Shown: positions 1 through 5,742 of the stretch, piece by piece | Numbering within the stretch: position 1 is the stretch's first letter | Layout of the letters: each line of letters opens with the position of its first letter | Origin: Candidatus Aminicenantota bacterium | GTDB taxonomy: Bacteria > Acidobacteriota > Aminicenantia > Aminicenantales > Aminicenantaceae | DNA length: 7,189 bases | Direction of reading: 5' to 3' | NCBI GenBank assembly: GCA_016926925.1 | Contig: JAFGNQ010000477.1 | Location: 1-7,189 of the forward strand | Position numbers and translations under genes: made by a program | Notes under the pieces: model-generated | What the model saw: the letters and a program-made list of their open reading frames with translations, nothing else | Databases searched by the model: none | What the model was told of the DNA's origin: nothing

Positions 1-1
1 C

Positions 2-796
2 TTCGCGGGGATCCTCTTCGGCTGGGTTTTCGGGTCGATCTATCAAACGATCGCCTCGGATGATTCGACCACAACTTTTATCCGCATATTCTTTCTCACC
101 ATTCTGCCTTATATCGGATTCTTGGTGGGCACCCGAAAGTTTGAATGGCTCGACCCCGCACACATTCTGCGGTTTTTTAACGAAAGGAGCGTAGGCCGAA
201 GTTATAAAATTCTCGATACGAGCGTCATCATCGACGGACGTATCGCAGATATCTGTGACACATCTTTTATCGAGGGAACCATGATCGTACCTCAATTCAT
301 CCTGAAAGAACTGCAACTGATTGCAGACTCCTCCGATGGGATCAAAAGACAAAGAGGGAGAAGGGGTCTTGAAGTCTTGGACCATCTTCAGAAATCCTCT
401 CAAGTTTCTGTCGTGATTTCCGAACTCGATTTTCCCGAAACCAAAGATGTCGATTCCAAGCTGATTGAGTTTGCCAAACATCAGGACTGCAAAATCATCA
501 CCAACGATTTCAACCTGAATAAAGTGGCCAAACTTCAGGGGGTTCCCGTGTTGAATATCAATGAACTTGCAAACGCAATGAAGCCGGTCGTCCTTCCCGG
601 AGAGTCGATCCGGGTCTTTATTCTTAAGGAGGGGAAGGAGAAGGACCAGGGAGTTGCCTACTTGGATGACGGCACCATGGTTGTGGTCGACAATTCCCGA
701 AGACTGATCGGACAAACGGTCGACATCACCGTCACTTCGGTGCTCCAGACGACCGTGGGGAAAATGATTTTCGGACGCTATAATGAAGAGTCGTGA
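2..796 (+). CDS. YacL-type membrane-anchored PIN/TRAM domain protein (5' end outside window)
   Basis: The reading frame is open from the first bases, so the gene starts upstream; 264 residues are visible. Residues 1-14 and about 26-42 are hydrophobic and look like the last membrane segments of an N-terminal anchor. A PIN nuclease fold follows. Its usual four acidic positions are visible as D72 (in LDTSVIIDGR), E103 (in LKELQ), D151 and D169 (in IITNDF). A C-terminal TRAM-like domain runs from about residue 196 to the end (PGESIRVFI, then GVAYLDDGTMVVVDN). This order, membrane helices, PIN, TRAM, is that of Bacillus YacL. The family is presumed to be a membrane-bound RNase, but its substrate is not well established. 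The stop codon overlaps the ispD start (TGATG), as is usual for yacL-ispD pairs. All four acidic residues are kept, so the nuclease fold looks intact. Confidence 0.9.
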   Translation, partial: FAGILFGWVFGSIYQTIASDDSTTTFIRIFFLTILPYIGFLVGTRKFEWLDPAHILRFFNERSVGRSYKILDTSVIIDGRIADICDTSFIEGTMIVPQFILKELQLIADSSDGIKRQRGRRGLEVLDHLQKSSQVSVVISELDFPETKDVDSKLIEFAKHQDCKIITNDFNLNKVAKLQGVPVLNINELANAMKPVVLPGESIRVFILKEGKEKDQGVAYLDDGTMVVVDNSRRLIGQTVDITVTSVLQTTVGKMIFGRYNEES

Positions 797-1461
797 TGCA
801 CAAAATATCCGTTATCCTTGTTGCCGCCGGTGAAGGACAGCGTTTCGGTGCTCCCAAGCAGTTCGTCCCTTTAAACGGGAAGCCCGTCCTGGAGTGGTGT
901 CTGGAAAGCTTTGAGACCCATCTCAGGATAAGAGAGATCATTCTCGTCCTGATGAGCGATGTTCAGAAAAAGGACTACATGGAAAAGTATAAAAAAATCT
1001 CCTATGTCGTTACCGGGGGGAAATACCGTCAGGACTCGGTTATGGCCGGCTTTCAGAAAATAGATCCTTCCCGCACCGATACTGTTCTTGTCCATGACGG
1101 CGTCCGGCCGTTAATCGGCCATGATTTGATAAGTCGTGTGCTCCAAGCAACGAAGGAATACGGAGCGGCCATTCCTGTGCTTACGATAGAAGACACACTC
1201 AAACGCATCGAAGGTCAAAAAGTCCTTCAGACGCTGGACCGGAGCCAGATTGTTCGGGTTCAAACACCCCAGGGATTCTCCTATCCGATTCTCAAGACGG
1301 CATTGGAGAGAGCTCGGAAAGATGCCTTTTACGGGACCGATGAGGCTGCCCTGGTGGAGCGGATTGGGGGGAGCATATTTTTGGTTCCGGGGGATCCTAG
1401 GAATCTCAAAATCACCACCCCTGATGATCTTAAAATTGCAGAGGCCTTTTGTGAAGATTAG
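796..1461 (+). CDS. ispD: 2-C-methyl-D-erythritol 4-phosphate cytidylyltransferase
   Basis: This is the third enzyme of the MEP isoprenoid pathway, a cytosolic enzyme joining CTP and MEP to give CDP-methylerythritol with release of pyrophosphate. The 221-residue product opens with the nucleotidyltransferase loop VAAGEGQRFGAPKQF (residues 9-23; R16 and K21 match the catalytic Arg and Lys). It has VHDGVRP at 99-105, LDR at 147-149, VQTPQGF at 155-161, GTDEAALVE at 180-188 and LKITTPDDL at 204-212, all family hallmarks. The length is normal. I chose ATG 796, which overlaps the upstream stop by one base; a GTG three bases earlier (793) is also in frame. No strong SD precedes it, so translation is probably coupled to the upstream gene. 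VHDGVRP differs slightly from the commoner VHDAARP but keeps the key residues. Confidence 0.97.
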   Translation: MHKISVILVAAGEGQRFGAPKQFVPLNGKPVLEWCLESFETHLRIREIILVLMSDVQKKDYMEKYKKISYVVTGGKYRQDSVMAGFQKIDPSRTDTVLVHDGVRPLIGHDLISRVLQATKEYGAAIPVLTIEDTLKRIEGQKVLQTLDRSQIVRVQTPQGFSYPILKTALERARKDAFYGTDEAALVERIGGSIFLVPGDPRNLKITTPDDLKIAEAFCED

Positions 1462-1936
1462 GACGGGGATCGGTTTTGATATTCACAGACTGGTAGACGG
1501 GAGAGATCTCTATCTGGGAGGAATTGCTGTTCCCTATCATAAAGGACTCTTAGGCCATTCGGACGGGGACTGCCTGATCCATGCCATTGCCGACGCCCTC
1601 CTGGGGGCAATGGGAGAGAAAGATATCGGCCAGCAGTTCCCGGATAAAGATATGAGTTTCAAGGACGTGCGGAGCACGAAGCTTCTTGAAACGGTCGTGA
1701 AGTTGATGGAAAGAAAGAAAGTCCGTATTGCCAACATCGATTCTGTCGTCATAGCGGAAAAACCGCAGCTCGCATCTCATATTCCGAAGATGAAGGATGT
1801 CCTTTGCCGCATCCTGAAGTTGCAAGCAGAGAGCTTGGGCATAAAGGCACGAACACATGAGGGACTTGGCCCCATAGGCCGGGGAGAAGCGATTGCCGCC
1901 TGGGCAACCGTATTGCTCTTCTTTGAAGAAGGCTGA
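1451..1936 (+). CDS. ispF: 2-C-methyl-D-erythritol 2,4-cyclodiphosphate synthase
   Basis: This enzyme forms the cyclodiphosphate from CDP-ME 2-phosphate with release of CMP, two steps after IspD in the MEP pathway; it acts as a trimer with zinc and another divalent metal. The start is GTG 1451, giving 161 residues, close to the usual length. A longer reading from 1250 only runs back through ispD in another frame. Residues D10 and H12 (GIGFDIHRL) and H44 are the metal ligands, the last in HSDGDCLIHAIADALLGA (36-53). DIGQQFPDKD (58-67), EKPQL (103-107) and the C-terminal THEGLGPIGRGEAIAAWA (135-152) are further hallmarks. The gene overlaps the end of ispD by 11 bases, and GAGG at 1441-1444 can serve as SD. 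ispE, the intervening step, is not in this window. Confidence 0.97.
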   Translation: MKIRTGIGFDIHRLVDGRDLYLGGIAVPYHKGLLGHSDGDCLIHAIADALLGAMGEKDIGQQFPDKDMSFKDVRSTKLLETVVKLMERKKVRIANIDSVVIAEKPQLASHIPKMKDVLCRILKLQAESLGIKARTHEGLGPIGRGEAIAAWATVLLFFEEG

Positions 1937-2062
1937 ATCGGATAGAAGCATTGATGATATCCTTTTTCCTGTTTCTCCTTGGGTTAACAGGGAGGTCGGA
2001 CGCAATACACAAAATGGCTCTATTTCAAGAGATTCGAACACATTGAGTGATGGATCGGACCG

Positions 2063-2725
2063 ATGAACCGGCGCGATAAGCTTTCATTCCCACCCGGTAA
2101 GGATTCCGTCTTCATAAAAACTCTCGGGAAGAACCTCAAGAAGGGAAACCCCGGTTTGAAAGCGCAGCTCAAGATGGCGCCCAGACCCAGGCCCGGACAC
2201 AGAGCCTATGAGGAAATCAGTGGCGACTGCACAAAAGCGGGTGTGCTGGTCCTGTTGTATCCCAGAGAAGAAAAACTGCACCTCATACTGACGAAACGGA
2301 CAGCGCGATTGAGTCGTCATCAGGCGCAAATATCATTTCCCGGAGGACGGCAAGATCCCCGGGAGAGCCTTCCTCAAACAGCCCTGAGAGAGGCTCGGGA
2401 AGAACTCGATATCCCTCCCGATTCCGTTTGCGTTATGGGTGAGCTCACGCCGCTCTACATCCCTCCAAGCAATTTTTGCATTTTTCCCATAGTCGCCACC
2501 ACGCCCCGGAGGCCGGATTTTTCTCCTTCGCCCAAAGAGGTTTCAGAAATGATCGAAGTGCCTCTGGCCCATCTGCTGGATCCTCGAAACAGGCGTGAAG
2601 AAGACTGGATCATCAGGGGTGTTCGGGTTGCGGTCCCCTTTTATGAGTTCGAAGGCCATAAGGTCTGGGGAGCGACGGCCATGGTTTTGGCCGAACTCCT
2701 GGACATGGTGCGCCAAACGGACTGA
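2063..2725 (+). CDS. Nudix hydrolase, CoA pyrophosphatase (NudL/NUDT7) type
   Basis: The 220-residue product has a full Nudix box: G95-x5-E101-x7-R109-E110-x2-E113-E114, with Asp116 in place of the usual glycine, a change common in this subfamily. The stretch before it, LILTKRTARLSRHQAQISFP (residues 74-93), fits the CoA-hydrolase signature upstream of the box. Known members cleave CoA into 4'-phosphopantetheine and 3',5'-ADP, so a role in CoA turnover is likely but the substrate is inferred. The start is the first ATG after an in-frame stop at 2048-2050, and GGATCGG at 2052-2058 is only a weak SD. A second in-frame ATG at 2174 would still keep the whole Nudix domain. It lies 126 bases after ispF on the same strand with no clear terminator between them, so it may be read from the same transcript. 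Confidence 0.88.
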   Translation: MNRRDKLSFPPGKDSVFIKTLGKNLKKGNPGLKAQLKMAPRPRPGHRAYEEISGDCTKAGVLVLLYPREEKLHLILTKRTARLSRHQAQISFPGGRQDPRESLPQTALREAREELDIPPDSVCVMGELTPLYIPPSNFCIFPIVATTPRRPDFSPSPKEVSEMIEVPLAHLLDPRNRREEDWIIRGVRVAVPFYEFEGHKVWGATAMVLAELLDMVRQTD

Positions 2726-2769
2726 TCTCCGTCTTTGTCGCGACATCACGTTTTTCTCCGGTTTTGTTC

Positions 2770-2783
2770 GGCGGGTTCCCGCC
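2770..2783. terminator. Short GC hairpin, possible weak terminator after the Nudix gene
   Basis: GGCGGG-TT-CCCGCC is a perfect inverted repeat, in practice five pairs with a GTTC tetraloop, 45 bases past the Nudix stop codon. Only two T follow directly, and the next T-run is about 11 bases further on (CTTTTGTTT). It is therefore a poor match to a standard intrinsic terminator and is offered only as the best candidate in this interval. Confidence 0.3.
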
Positions 2784-2910
2784 TTCATAACAGGCTTTTG
2801 TTTCGTTGTGCAGAAAAGGCCTTTTGTTTTTTAAAGTAAAACGGACAGTAAGAGTTGGGGTTTAAACCAGGGGGGGTTATTGAAAAAAGCGAGGCGGGAG
2901 AGTGCGGGTT

Positions 2911-2992
2911 GGGATCGGCTGGCCTTGAAGGCTTAATCTGCCTGTTGAGATTGAGAGAAACCTTCTCTCAATAATGGAGGCCAGCCGATCCC
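2911..2992. repeat. 15-bp perfect inverted repeat enclosing two inner hairpins (branched structure)
   Basis: GGGATCGGCTGGCCT (2911-2925) is perfectly complementary to 2978-2992. Between the arms lies a 9-bp perfect stem, ATTGAGAGA (2950-2958) with TCTCTCAAT (2964-2972), with a 5-base loop. There is also a smaller 4-bp stem, AGGC (2929-2932) with GCCT (2940-2943). Folded as RNA this gives a three-way junction. On the plus strand two G-U pairs (2910/2993, 2909/2994) would extend the outer stem. No T-run follows on the plus strand. On the minus strand a TTTTTT comes about 20 bases after the outer arm. It could be a small structured RNA, a 3' end element of the minus-strand peptide mRNA, or a dispersed repeat; the sequence alone does not decide. 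Confidence 0.7.
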
Positions 2993-3035
2993 GGAGTTTA
3001 ATCATACGGCTCCATGCTCCTTCCTTCATAAAAAA

Positions 3036-3224
3036 TTATCCTTTGGAGTATTTGGAGATGTGGAAGGGGAGATTGGCTTTCGCCAGCACGTTGGAGATGA
3101 TTTCATAGCCGGCATATTTCCCGACCTTGACTATATCAACGGCGGGCGCGGCAACCAGGCTGAATCCGACTAATGTCAGCAAAACAGCCAAGGCAAAAAT
3201 TCCGACTTTCTCTTTGATGTTCAT
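3036..3224 (-). CDS. Small exported or membrane peptide, 62 residues, family not recognised
   Basis: I do not recognise this family. The start is ATG at 3224, because a perfect AGGAGGT (3235-3229) sits four bases before it; the longer frame to 3242 would begin upstream of that SD. Residues 3-6 are charged (KEK) and about 7-28 form a hydrophobic helix ending in VAAPA, which reads as a signal peptide with possible cleavage after A28, or as a single membrane anchor. The remaining 34 residues ([15 protein letters not shown]... to ...FHISKYSKG) contain five Lys, one His, one Asp and one Glu, so the mature part is cationic, and it has no Cys. The gene is alone on its strand, convergent with the Nudix gene and divergent from gltX, with structured repeats on both sides. 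An AT-rich TATATATA (3260-3267) upstream could be a -10 element, but no good -35 is seen. A role as a secreted peptide, small membrane protein or toxin-like peptide is only inference. Confidence 0.72.
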   Translation of the reverse strand: MNIKEKVGIFALAVLLTLVGFSLVAAPAVDIVKVGKYAGYEIISNVLAKANLPFHISKYSKG

Positions 3225-3228
3225 TGTG

Positions 3229-3235
3229 ACCTCCT
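3229..3235 (-). promoter_or_regulatory. Consensus Shine-Dalgarno of the small peptide gene
   Basis: AGGAGGT on the minus strand, four bases before ATG 3224. It is a full match to the anti-SD and fixes the start codon. It is also the main reason to treat this short frame as a real gene. Confidence 0.85.
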
Positions 3236-3306
3236 GTTTCATTTTTTTCGACCTTCAGATATATATACGTAAATCCGCGGAAAAGGTTCCCCGAGTTTTA
3301 AGTCCG

Positions 3307-3359
3307 GAGAGCTTCCAAGATAAATGCTCTCTGTTTTACGATGATCTCAAATCGTACAG
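3307..3359. other. Two adjacent short hairpins
   Basis: GAGAGC (3307-3312) pairs with GCTCTC (3326-3331). Directly after it, TACGAT (3337-3342) pairs with ATCGTA (3351-3356), flanked by CTG (3331-3333) and CAG (3357-3359) with a three-T bulge. They share base 3331. No T-run follows, so these are not terminators. They may be part of a leader or of a structured RNA together with the 19-bp hairpin that follows. Confidence 0.4.
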
Positions 3360-3375
3360 CAAGAGTAGGTGCTCC

Positions 3376-3437
3376 TCACTGTCTGTTTGAGTCGAAGACC
3401 CCTCCACCCACCACCATGCGACTCAAACAGACAGTGA
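3376..3437. repeat. 19-bp perfect inverted repeat with 24-base C-rich loop
   Basis: TCACTGTCTGTTTGAGTCG (3376-3394) is the exact reverse complement of 3419-3437. The loop (3395-3418) is C-rich (CCCCTCCACCCACCACC). Matching stops sharply at both ends. It would form a very stable hairpin in a transcript of either strand. No T-run follows in either direction, so it does not look like a normal terminator. Confidence 0.85.
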
Positions 3438-3485
3438 CTCGCCCAGCTATGGAACCACCTGCGACTCAAACGAGCGATGACTCGC
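3417..3485. repeat. Two tandem 26-base GACTC repeats with internal dyad symmetry, 43 bases apart
   Basis: Bases 3417-3442 and 3460-3485 are both TGCGACTCAAAC-N6-TGACTCGC. They are identical at 20 of 20 outer positions and differ in the central six bases (AGACAG against GAGCGA). Each unit is itself a near palindrome, GCGACTCA-N9-TGACTCGC, with one mismatch per half-site, as in a dimeric regulator site. Centre-to-centre distance is 43 bases, about four helical turns. An inverted partial third copy forms the left arm of the 19-bp inverted repeat. They lie 132 bases upstream of the gltX start and about 190 bases upstream of the small peptide start. Confidence 0.6.
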
Positions 3486-3582
3486 ACTCTCTTTTCACCT
3501 AACACTGATACATCCTAATTGATGATGGCTTTGCTCTTTTCCGCTGTCTCTTTCACCGAAACAGAAATGCCGGCTTCAAGCC

Positions 3583-3611
3583 TTGACTCAAGCTGGGCAC
3601 AATATTACTAT
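3583..3611 (+). promoter_or_regulatory. Sigma-70-like promoter of gltX
   Basis: TTGACT (3583-3588), a 17-base spacer and TACTAT (3606-3611) make a good sigma-70 pair. Transcription would be expected to begin about 3617-3619, at or just before ATG 3620. That leaves almost no leader and no room for an SD, and none is seen. The -35 box overlaps the palindrome CTTGACTCAAG (3582-3592). Confidence 0.6.
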
Positions 3612-3619
3612 GATTCTTG

Positions 3620-5110
3620 ATGAACACCGTCAGAGTACGCTTCGCCCCCAGTCCCACAGGTCTTCTCCATGTGGGCAATGCCAGAACGGCTCTTTTTAAC
3701 TGGCTCTTTGCCCGACAGAAGCAGGGTGTTTTTGTCTTGCGGGTCGAGGATACCGATGTCGAGAGATCCTCGGCGGAATATGACCGCAAGCTGATGGACG
3801 ACTTGCGCTGGCTCGGCCTGGATTGGGATGAGGGGCCTGATGTCGGAGGGAGCTACGGCCCCTACCGGCAATCCGAGCGTTCGGAATTCTACAGGACCCA
3901 GACAGAGAAGCTTTTGTCCGGGGGCGGAGCCTATTATTGTTTTTGTCCTCCCGAGGAAATCGAAAGTGAGAGAAAGAAAGCCCTGGCAGCGGGACAAATG
4001 CCCGGTTATAGCGGGAAATGTAGATCCGTCCCGTTCAATATCGCTCTCGAGCGCATCAAGGCGGGGGAGCCGGCCGCTGTTCGTTTGCTCACCCCGGACG
4101 AGGGAGTGATAGGCTTCACCGATTTGGTAAGAGGTCCGCTCCAGTTCGATCTGACGCTGATCGGTGATCCCGTAATTGTCCGCTCGAAAGGGCTTCCCGC
4201 TTACAATTATGCTGTGGTTGTGGATGATGCGTTGATGAACATAAGCCATGTCATCCGGGGCGAAGACCACATCCAGAATACACCTCGACAGCTTCTGATC
4301 TATCAAGCCTTAGGATTTGCCCCCCCCCTCTTTGCCCATCTTTCCATGGTCATGGGGAAGGACAATGCAAGGCTGAGCAAGCGTCACGGGGCTACGGCTG
4401 TGGACCAGTTTGCCAAAGAAGGTATTTTACCTGAGGCTCTCTTTAACTACCTCTCTCTTCTCGGATGGTCCCCGCCAGATGAGAGAGAGATTCTCCAGAA
4501 TGACGACCTGGTGCGTCTCTTCCATCTGCAAAAAGTCTCCCGGTCCTCGGCCATCTTCGATTACGATAAACTCCACTGGATGAACCGCCAGCACATCAAA
4601 AAGTTGACCGCTCATGGGAAAGCTGAAATCGCCTATCCCTACCTAAGGGAGGCCGGGTATCTGCCGGATGACATGCCGGAGGCTCATTGGCGCTGGTTGG
4701 AAGCGGCTGTTGAAGCCTTCGCGGAAAAAGTCGATCGCTTTGCCGATCTCCCCCCTCATTTTGCTCTTTTTTTCGATTTCACCCCTTCTCATCTAGAGGC
4801 GGATGTCTTGGATGTTCTCGAGACCGCATGCTTTGCGAAGGTCGTCCGGAGTTTTTCGGATAAATTGTCCGGGATTGAAGCATTCAGTTACGAAATATTC
4901 GCTTCAGCAGCCCAGGAGATAAAGAAAGAAACCGGATGCAAAGGGAAGGACCTTTACCACCCCCTGAGAGTCGCCTTGACAGCGAAAACTTCAGGCCTGG
5001 AACTGGATAAATTCATTCCGCTAGTCGAGGCGGGGGCCAAACTCGTTTTCCCCAAGCCCATCAAAAACTGTGCTCAGAGGGTCTCTGAATTTCTGGCTTT
5101 GCTTGATTGA
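3620..5110 (+). CDS. gltX: Glutamyl-tRNA synthetase
   Basis: This is a class I aminoacyl-tRNA synthetase that charges tRNA with glutamate. The 496-residue product begins VRVRFAPSPTGLLHVGN (residues 4-20), with HVGN as the HIGH motif. LSKRHG (252-257) is the KMSKS-type loop, and RGEDHIQNTPRQLLIYQAL (213-231) and HPLRVALT (447-454) are further family hallmarks. The length is slightly above the E. coli enzyme (471). A zinc-type site CxC-x24-C is present (C107, C109, C134), but the residue two after the last Cys is Ser136, where E. coli has a ligand His. ATG 3620 is chosen because the conserved core starts right after it; TTG 3617 is also in frame. No SD precedes it. Whether it is discriminating or also mischarges tRNA-Gln cannot be told here; absence of glnS and presence of gatCAB in the genome would suggest the latter. 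Confidence 0.97.
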   Translation: MNTVRVRFAPSPTGLLHVGNARTALFNWLFARQKQGVFVLRVEDTDVERSSAEYDRKLMDDLRWLGLDWDEGPDVGGSYGPYRQSERSEFYRTQTEKLLSGGGAYYCFCPPEEIESERKKALAAGQMPGYSGKCRSVPFNIALERIKAGEPAAVRLLTPDEGVIGFTDLVRGPLQFDLTLIGDPVIVRSKGLPAYNYAVVVDDALMNISHVIRGEDHIQNTPRQLLIYQALGFAPPLFAHLSMVMGKDNARLSKRHGATAVDQFAKEGILPEALFNYLSLLGWSPPDEREILQNDDLVRLFHLQKVSRSSAIFDYDKLHWMNRQHIKKLTAHGKAEIAYPYLREAGYLPDDMPEAHWRWLEAAVEAFAEKVDRFADLPPHFALFFDFTPSHLEADVLDVLETACFAKVVRSFSDKLSGIEAFSYEIFASAAQEIKKETGCKGKDLYHPLRVALTAKTSGLELDKFIPLVEAGAKLVFPKPIKNCAQRVSEFLALLD

Positions 5111-5116
5111 ACTCCC

Positions 5117-5124
5117 AAAGGAGG
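5117..5124 (+). promoter_or_regulatory. Shine-Dalgarno of the ferritin-like gene
   Basis: AAAGGAGG, five bases before ATG 5130. It fixes the start of the ferritin-like gene and excludes the longer frame that runs back into gltX to 5070. Confidence 0.85.
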
Positions 5125-5129
5125 AACAT

Positions 5130-5618
5130 ATGGAATCTATTAAGTTAGCTATTGATATGGAAAACGAAACGATCGCAACGTACCGCGAATTGGCGCGCAT
5201 ATGCCGCACGAACGAAGGGATTAAGAACATACTTATGATGCTTGCAGAGGATCACGAGAAGCACCTCTCTATTCTGGACAGTATGAGAACCAAACCCGGA
5301 GTCGAGATGGAAAAAACCCAGGCCTTTCGTGAAGCCCGGAAACTGTTCGAGGAAATGCACGGCCAAAAGGAGACATTCAGCTGCGACCTCGATCAACTCC
5401 GGCTGTACAAGGAGGCCCGTGACCTCATCCTGAAGAAAGAAAAATTCTATGCGGAGATGATTGAAAAAACGGATTCCGAAGAAGACAAATCTTTGTTGCA
5501 AAAGCTCGTTGAGGAAGAGAAAAAACAGGGTATGGTTTTAGATCACATCATCACCATGGTGGAACGCCCGAAAACGTGGCTCGAGGACGCCGAGTTTGTC
5601 CACCTGGATGACTACTGA
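5130..5618 (+). CDS. Ferritin-like (rubrerythrin-type four-helix) protein with altered diiron ligands
   Basis: The 162-residue, highly charged helical protein matches the stand-alone 'ferritin family' proteins of anaerobes. It has two similar halves, each with a helix pair, and the typical C-terminal tail RPKTWLEDAEFVHLDDY (146-162). In the family each half carries a Glu in its first helix and an E-x-x-H in its second. Here E11 is kept. The second helix reads AEDHEKH (39-45), so H42 replaces the Glu while H45 is kept. The third helix appears to have I100 in place of the Glu. The fourth reads VEEEKKQ (127-133), with Q133 in place of the His. This alignment is by eye. If right, a normal diiron site is unlikely, and iron oxidation or peroxide reduction should not be assumed. 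The gene follows gltX by 19 bases and has its own strong SD, so it is probably co-transcribed. Confidence 0.85.
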   Translation: MESIKLAIDMENETIATYRELARICRTNEGIKNILMMLAEDHEKHLSILDSMRTKPGVEMEKTQAFREARKLFEEMHGQKETFSCDLDQLRLYKEARDLILKKEKFYAEMIEKTDSEEDKSLLQKLVEEEKKQGMVLDHIITMVERPKTWLEDAEFVHLDDY

Positions 5619-5661
5619 TCCAAATGCATTGCACTAATGATTACCTGCTATGAAGACCGCA

Positions 5662-5686
5662 AATGAATCCGATGGGAAGATTCATT
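5662..5686. terminator. 8-bp hairpin between convergent genes, weak terminator candidate
   Basis: AATGAATC (5662-5669) pairs with GATTCATT (5679-5686) around a 9-base loop, 44 bases after the ferritin-like stop and between two convergent genes. The stem is AT-rich and no T-run follows on either strand, so the terminator role rests mainly on position. The rest of the 124-base gap holds only small partial palindromes. Confidence 0.25.
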
Positions 5687-5742
5687 CTGTTGCCCTAATA
5701 GATATCAGGATAATCATCTTTGTGATGAGCCTTCGATCCGGA

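Larger units (their letters stand above)
2726..3035. other. 310-base gap without a plus-strand gene
   Basis: This stretch lies between the convergent Nudix gene and the small minus-strand peptide gene. It holds a short GC hairpin (2770-2783), a 12-base palindrome AAAAGGCCTTTT (2813-2824), a T-rich tract, a palindrome GGTTTAAACC beside runs of four and seven G (2857-2876), and a long branched inverted repeat (2911-2992). I see no convincing protein-coding frame; the frames that cross it lack a ribosome binding site and any recognisable motif. Confidence 0.7.
3243..3616. other. Divergent intergenic region of about 370 bases, rich in inverted repeats
   Basis: This is the space between the divergent small peptide gene (minus) and gltX (plus). 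From left to right it holds an AT-rich segment that may include the peptide promoter (3260-3267), two short hairpins (3307-3331 and 3331-3359), a 19-bp inverted repeat (3376-3437), a direct copy of part of it (3460-3485), two small adjacent palindromes (GGCTTCAAGCC 3572-3582 and CTTGACTCAAG 3582-3592), and the gltX promoter. I see no supported protein gene. Frames crossing it lack an SD, and the repeats are spaced 43 bases apart, so they do not form a protein repeat. Confidence 0.7.

Noticed and set aside
1954..2046. 30-codon frame between ispF and the Nudix gene with a hydrophobic start (MISFFLFLLGLTG)
   Set aside because: No usable SD, no recognisable motif, very short, and it ends just before the Nudix start. 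It could be real but cannot be supported from one sequence.
2857..2913. G-quadruplex from several G-runs
   Set aside because: One gap between runs is about 19 bases and the runs are uneven, so a stable quadruplex is not convincing.
2909..2994. Integron attC site or MITE
   Set aside because: The core sites RYYYAAC/GTTRRRY are not both present at the arm ends, and no target duplication flanks the arms. A dispersed repeat remains possible and needs a genome-wide search.
3255..3290. SigmaE-type promoter (GGAACC ... TCTGA) for the small peptide
   Set aside because: The spacer between the two elements is far too long (about 24 bases).
3376..3485. CRISPR-like array
   Set aside because: Only two direct copies with a 17-base gap, plus one partial inverted copy. 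The copies vary in the middle, and no cas gene is present.
3416..3502. 28-codon frame running through the GACTC repeats
   Set aside because: No SD. The repeats are 43 bases apart, so the two copies are read in different frames, which argues against coding.
3300..3619. T-box or other known riboswitch leader for gltX
   Set aside because: The T-box sequence (TGGGTGG...ACCGCG type) is absent on the plus strand and no terminator/antiterminator with a T-run is seen. The apparent promoter also lies downstream of the structured part.
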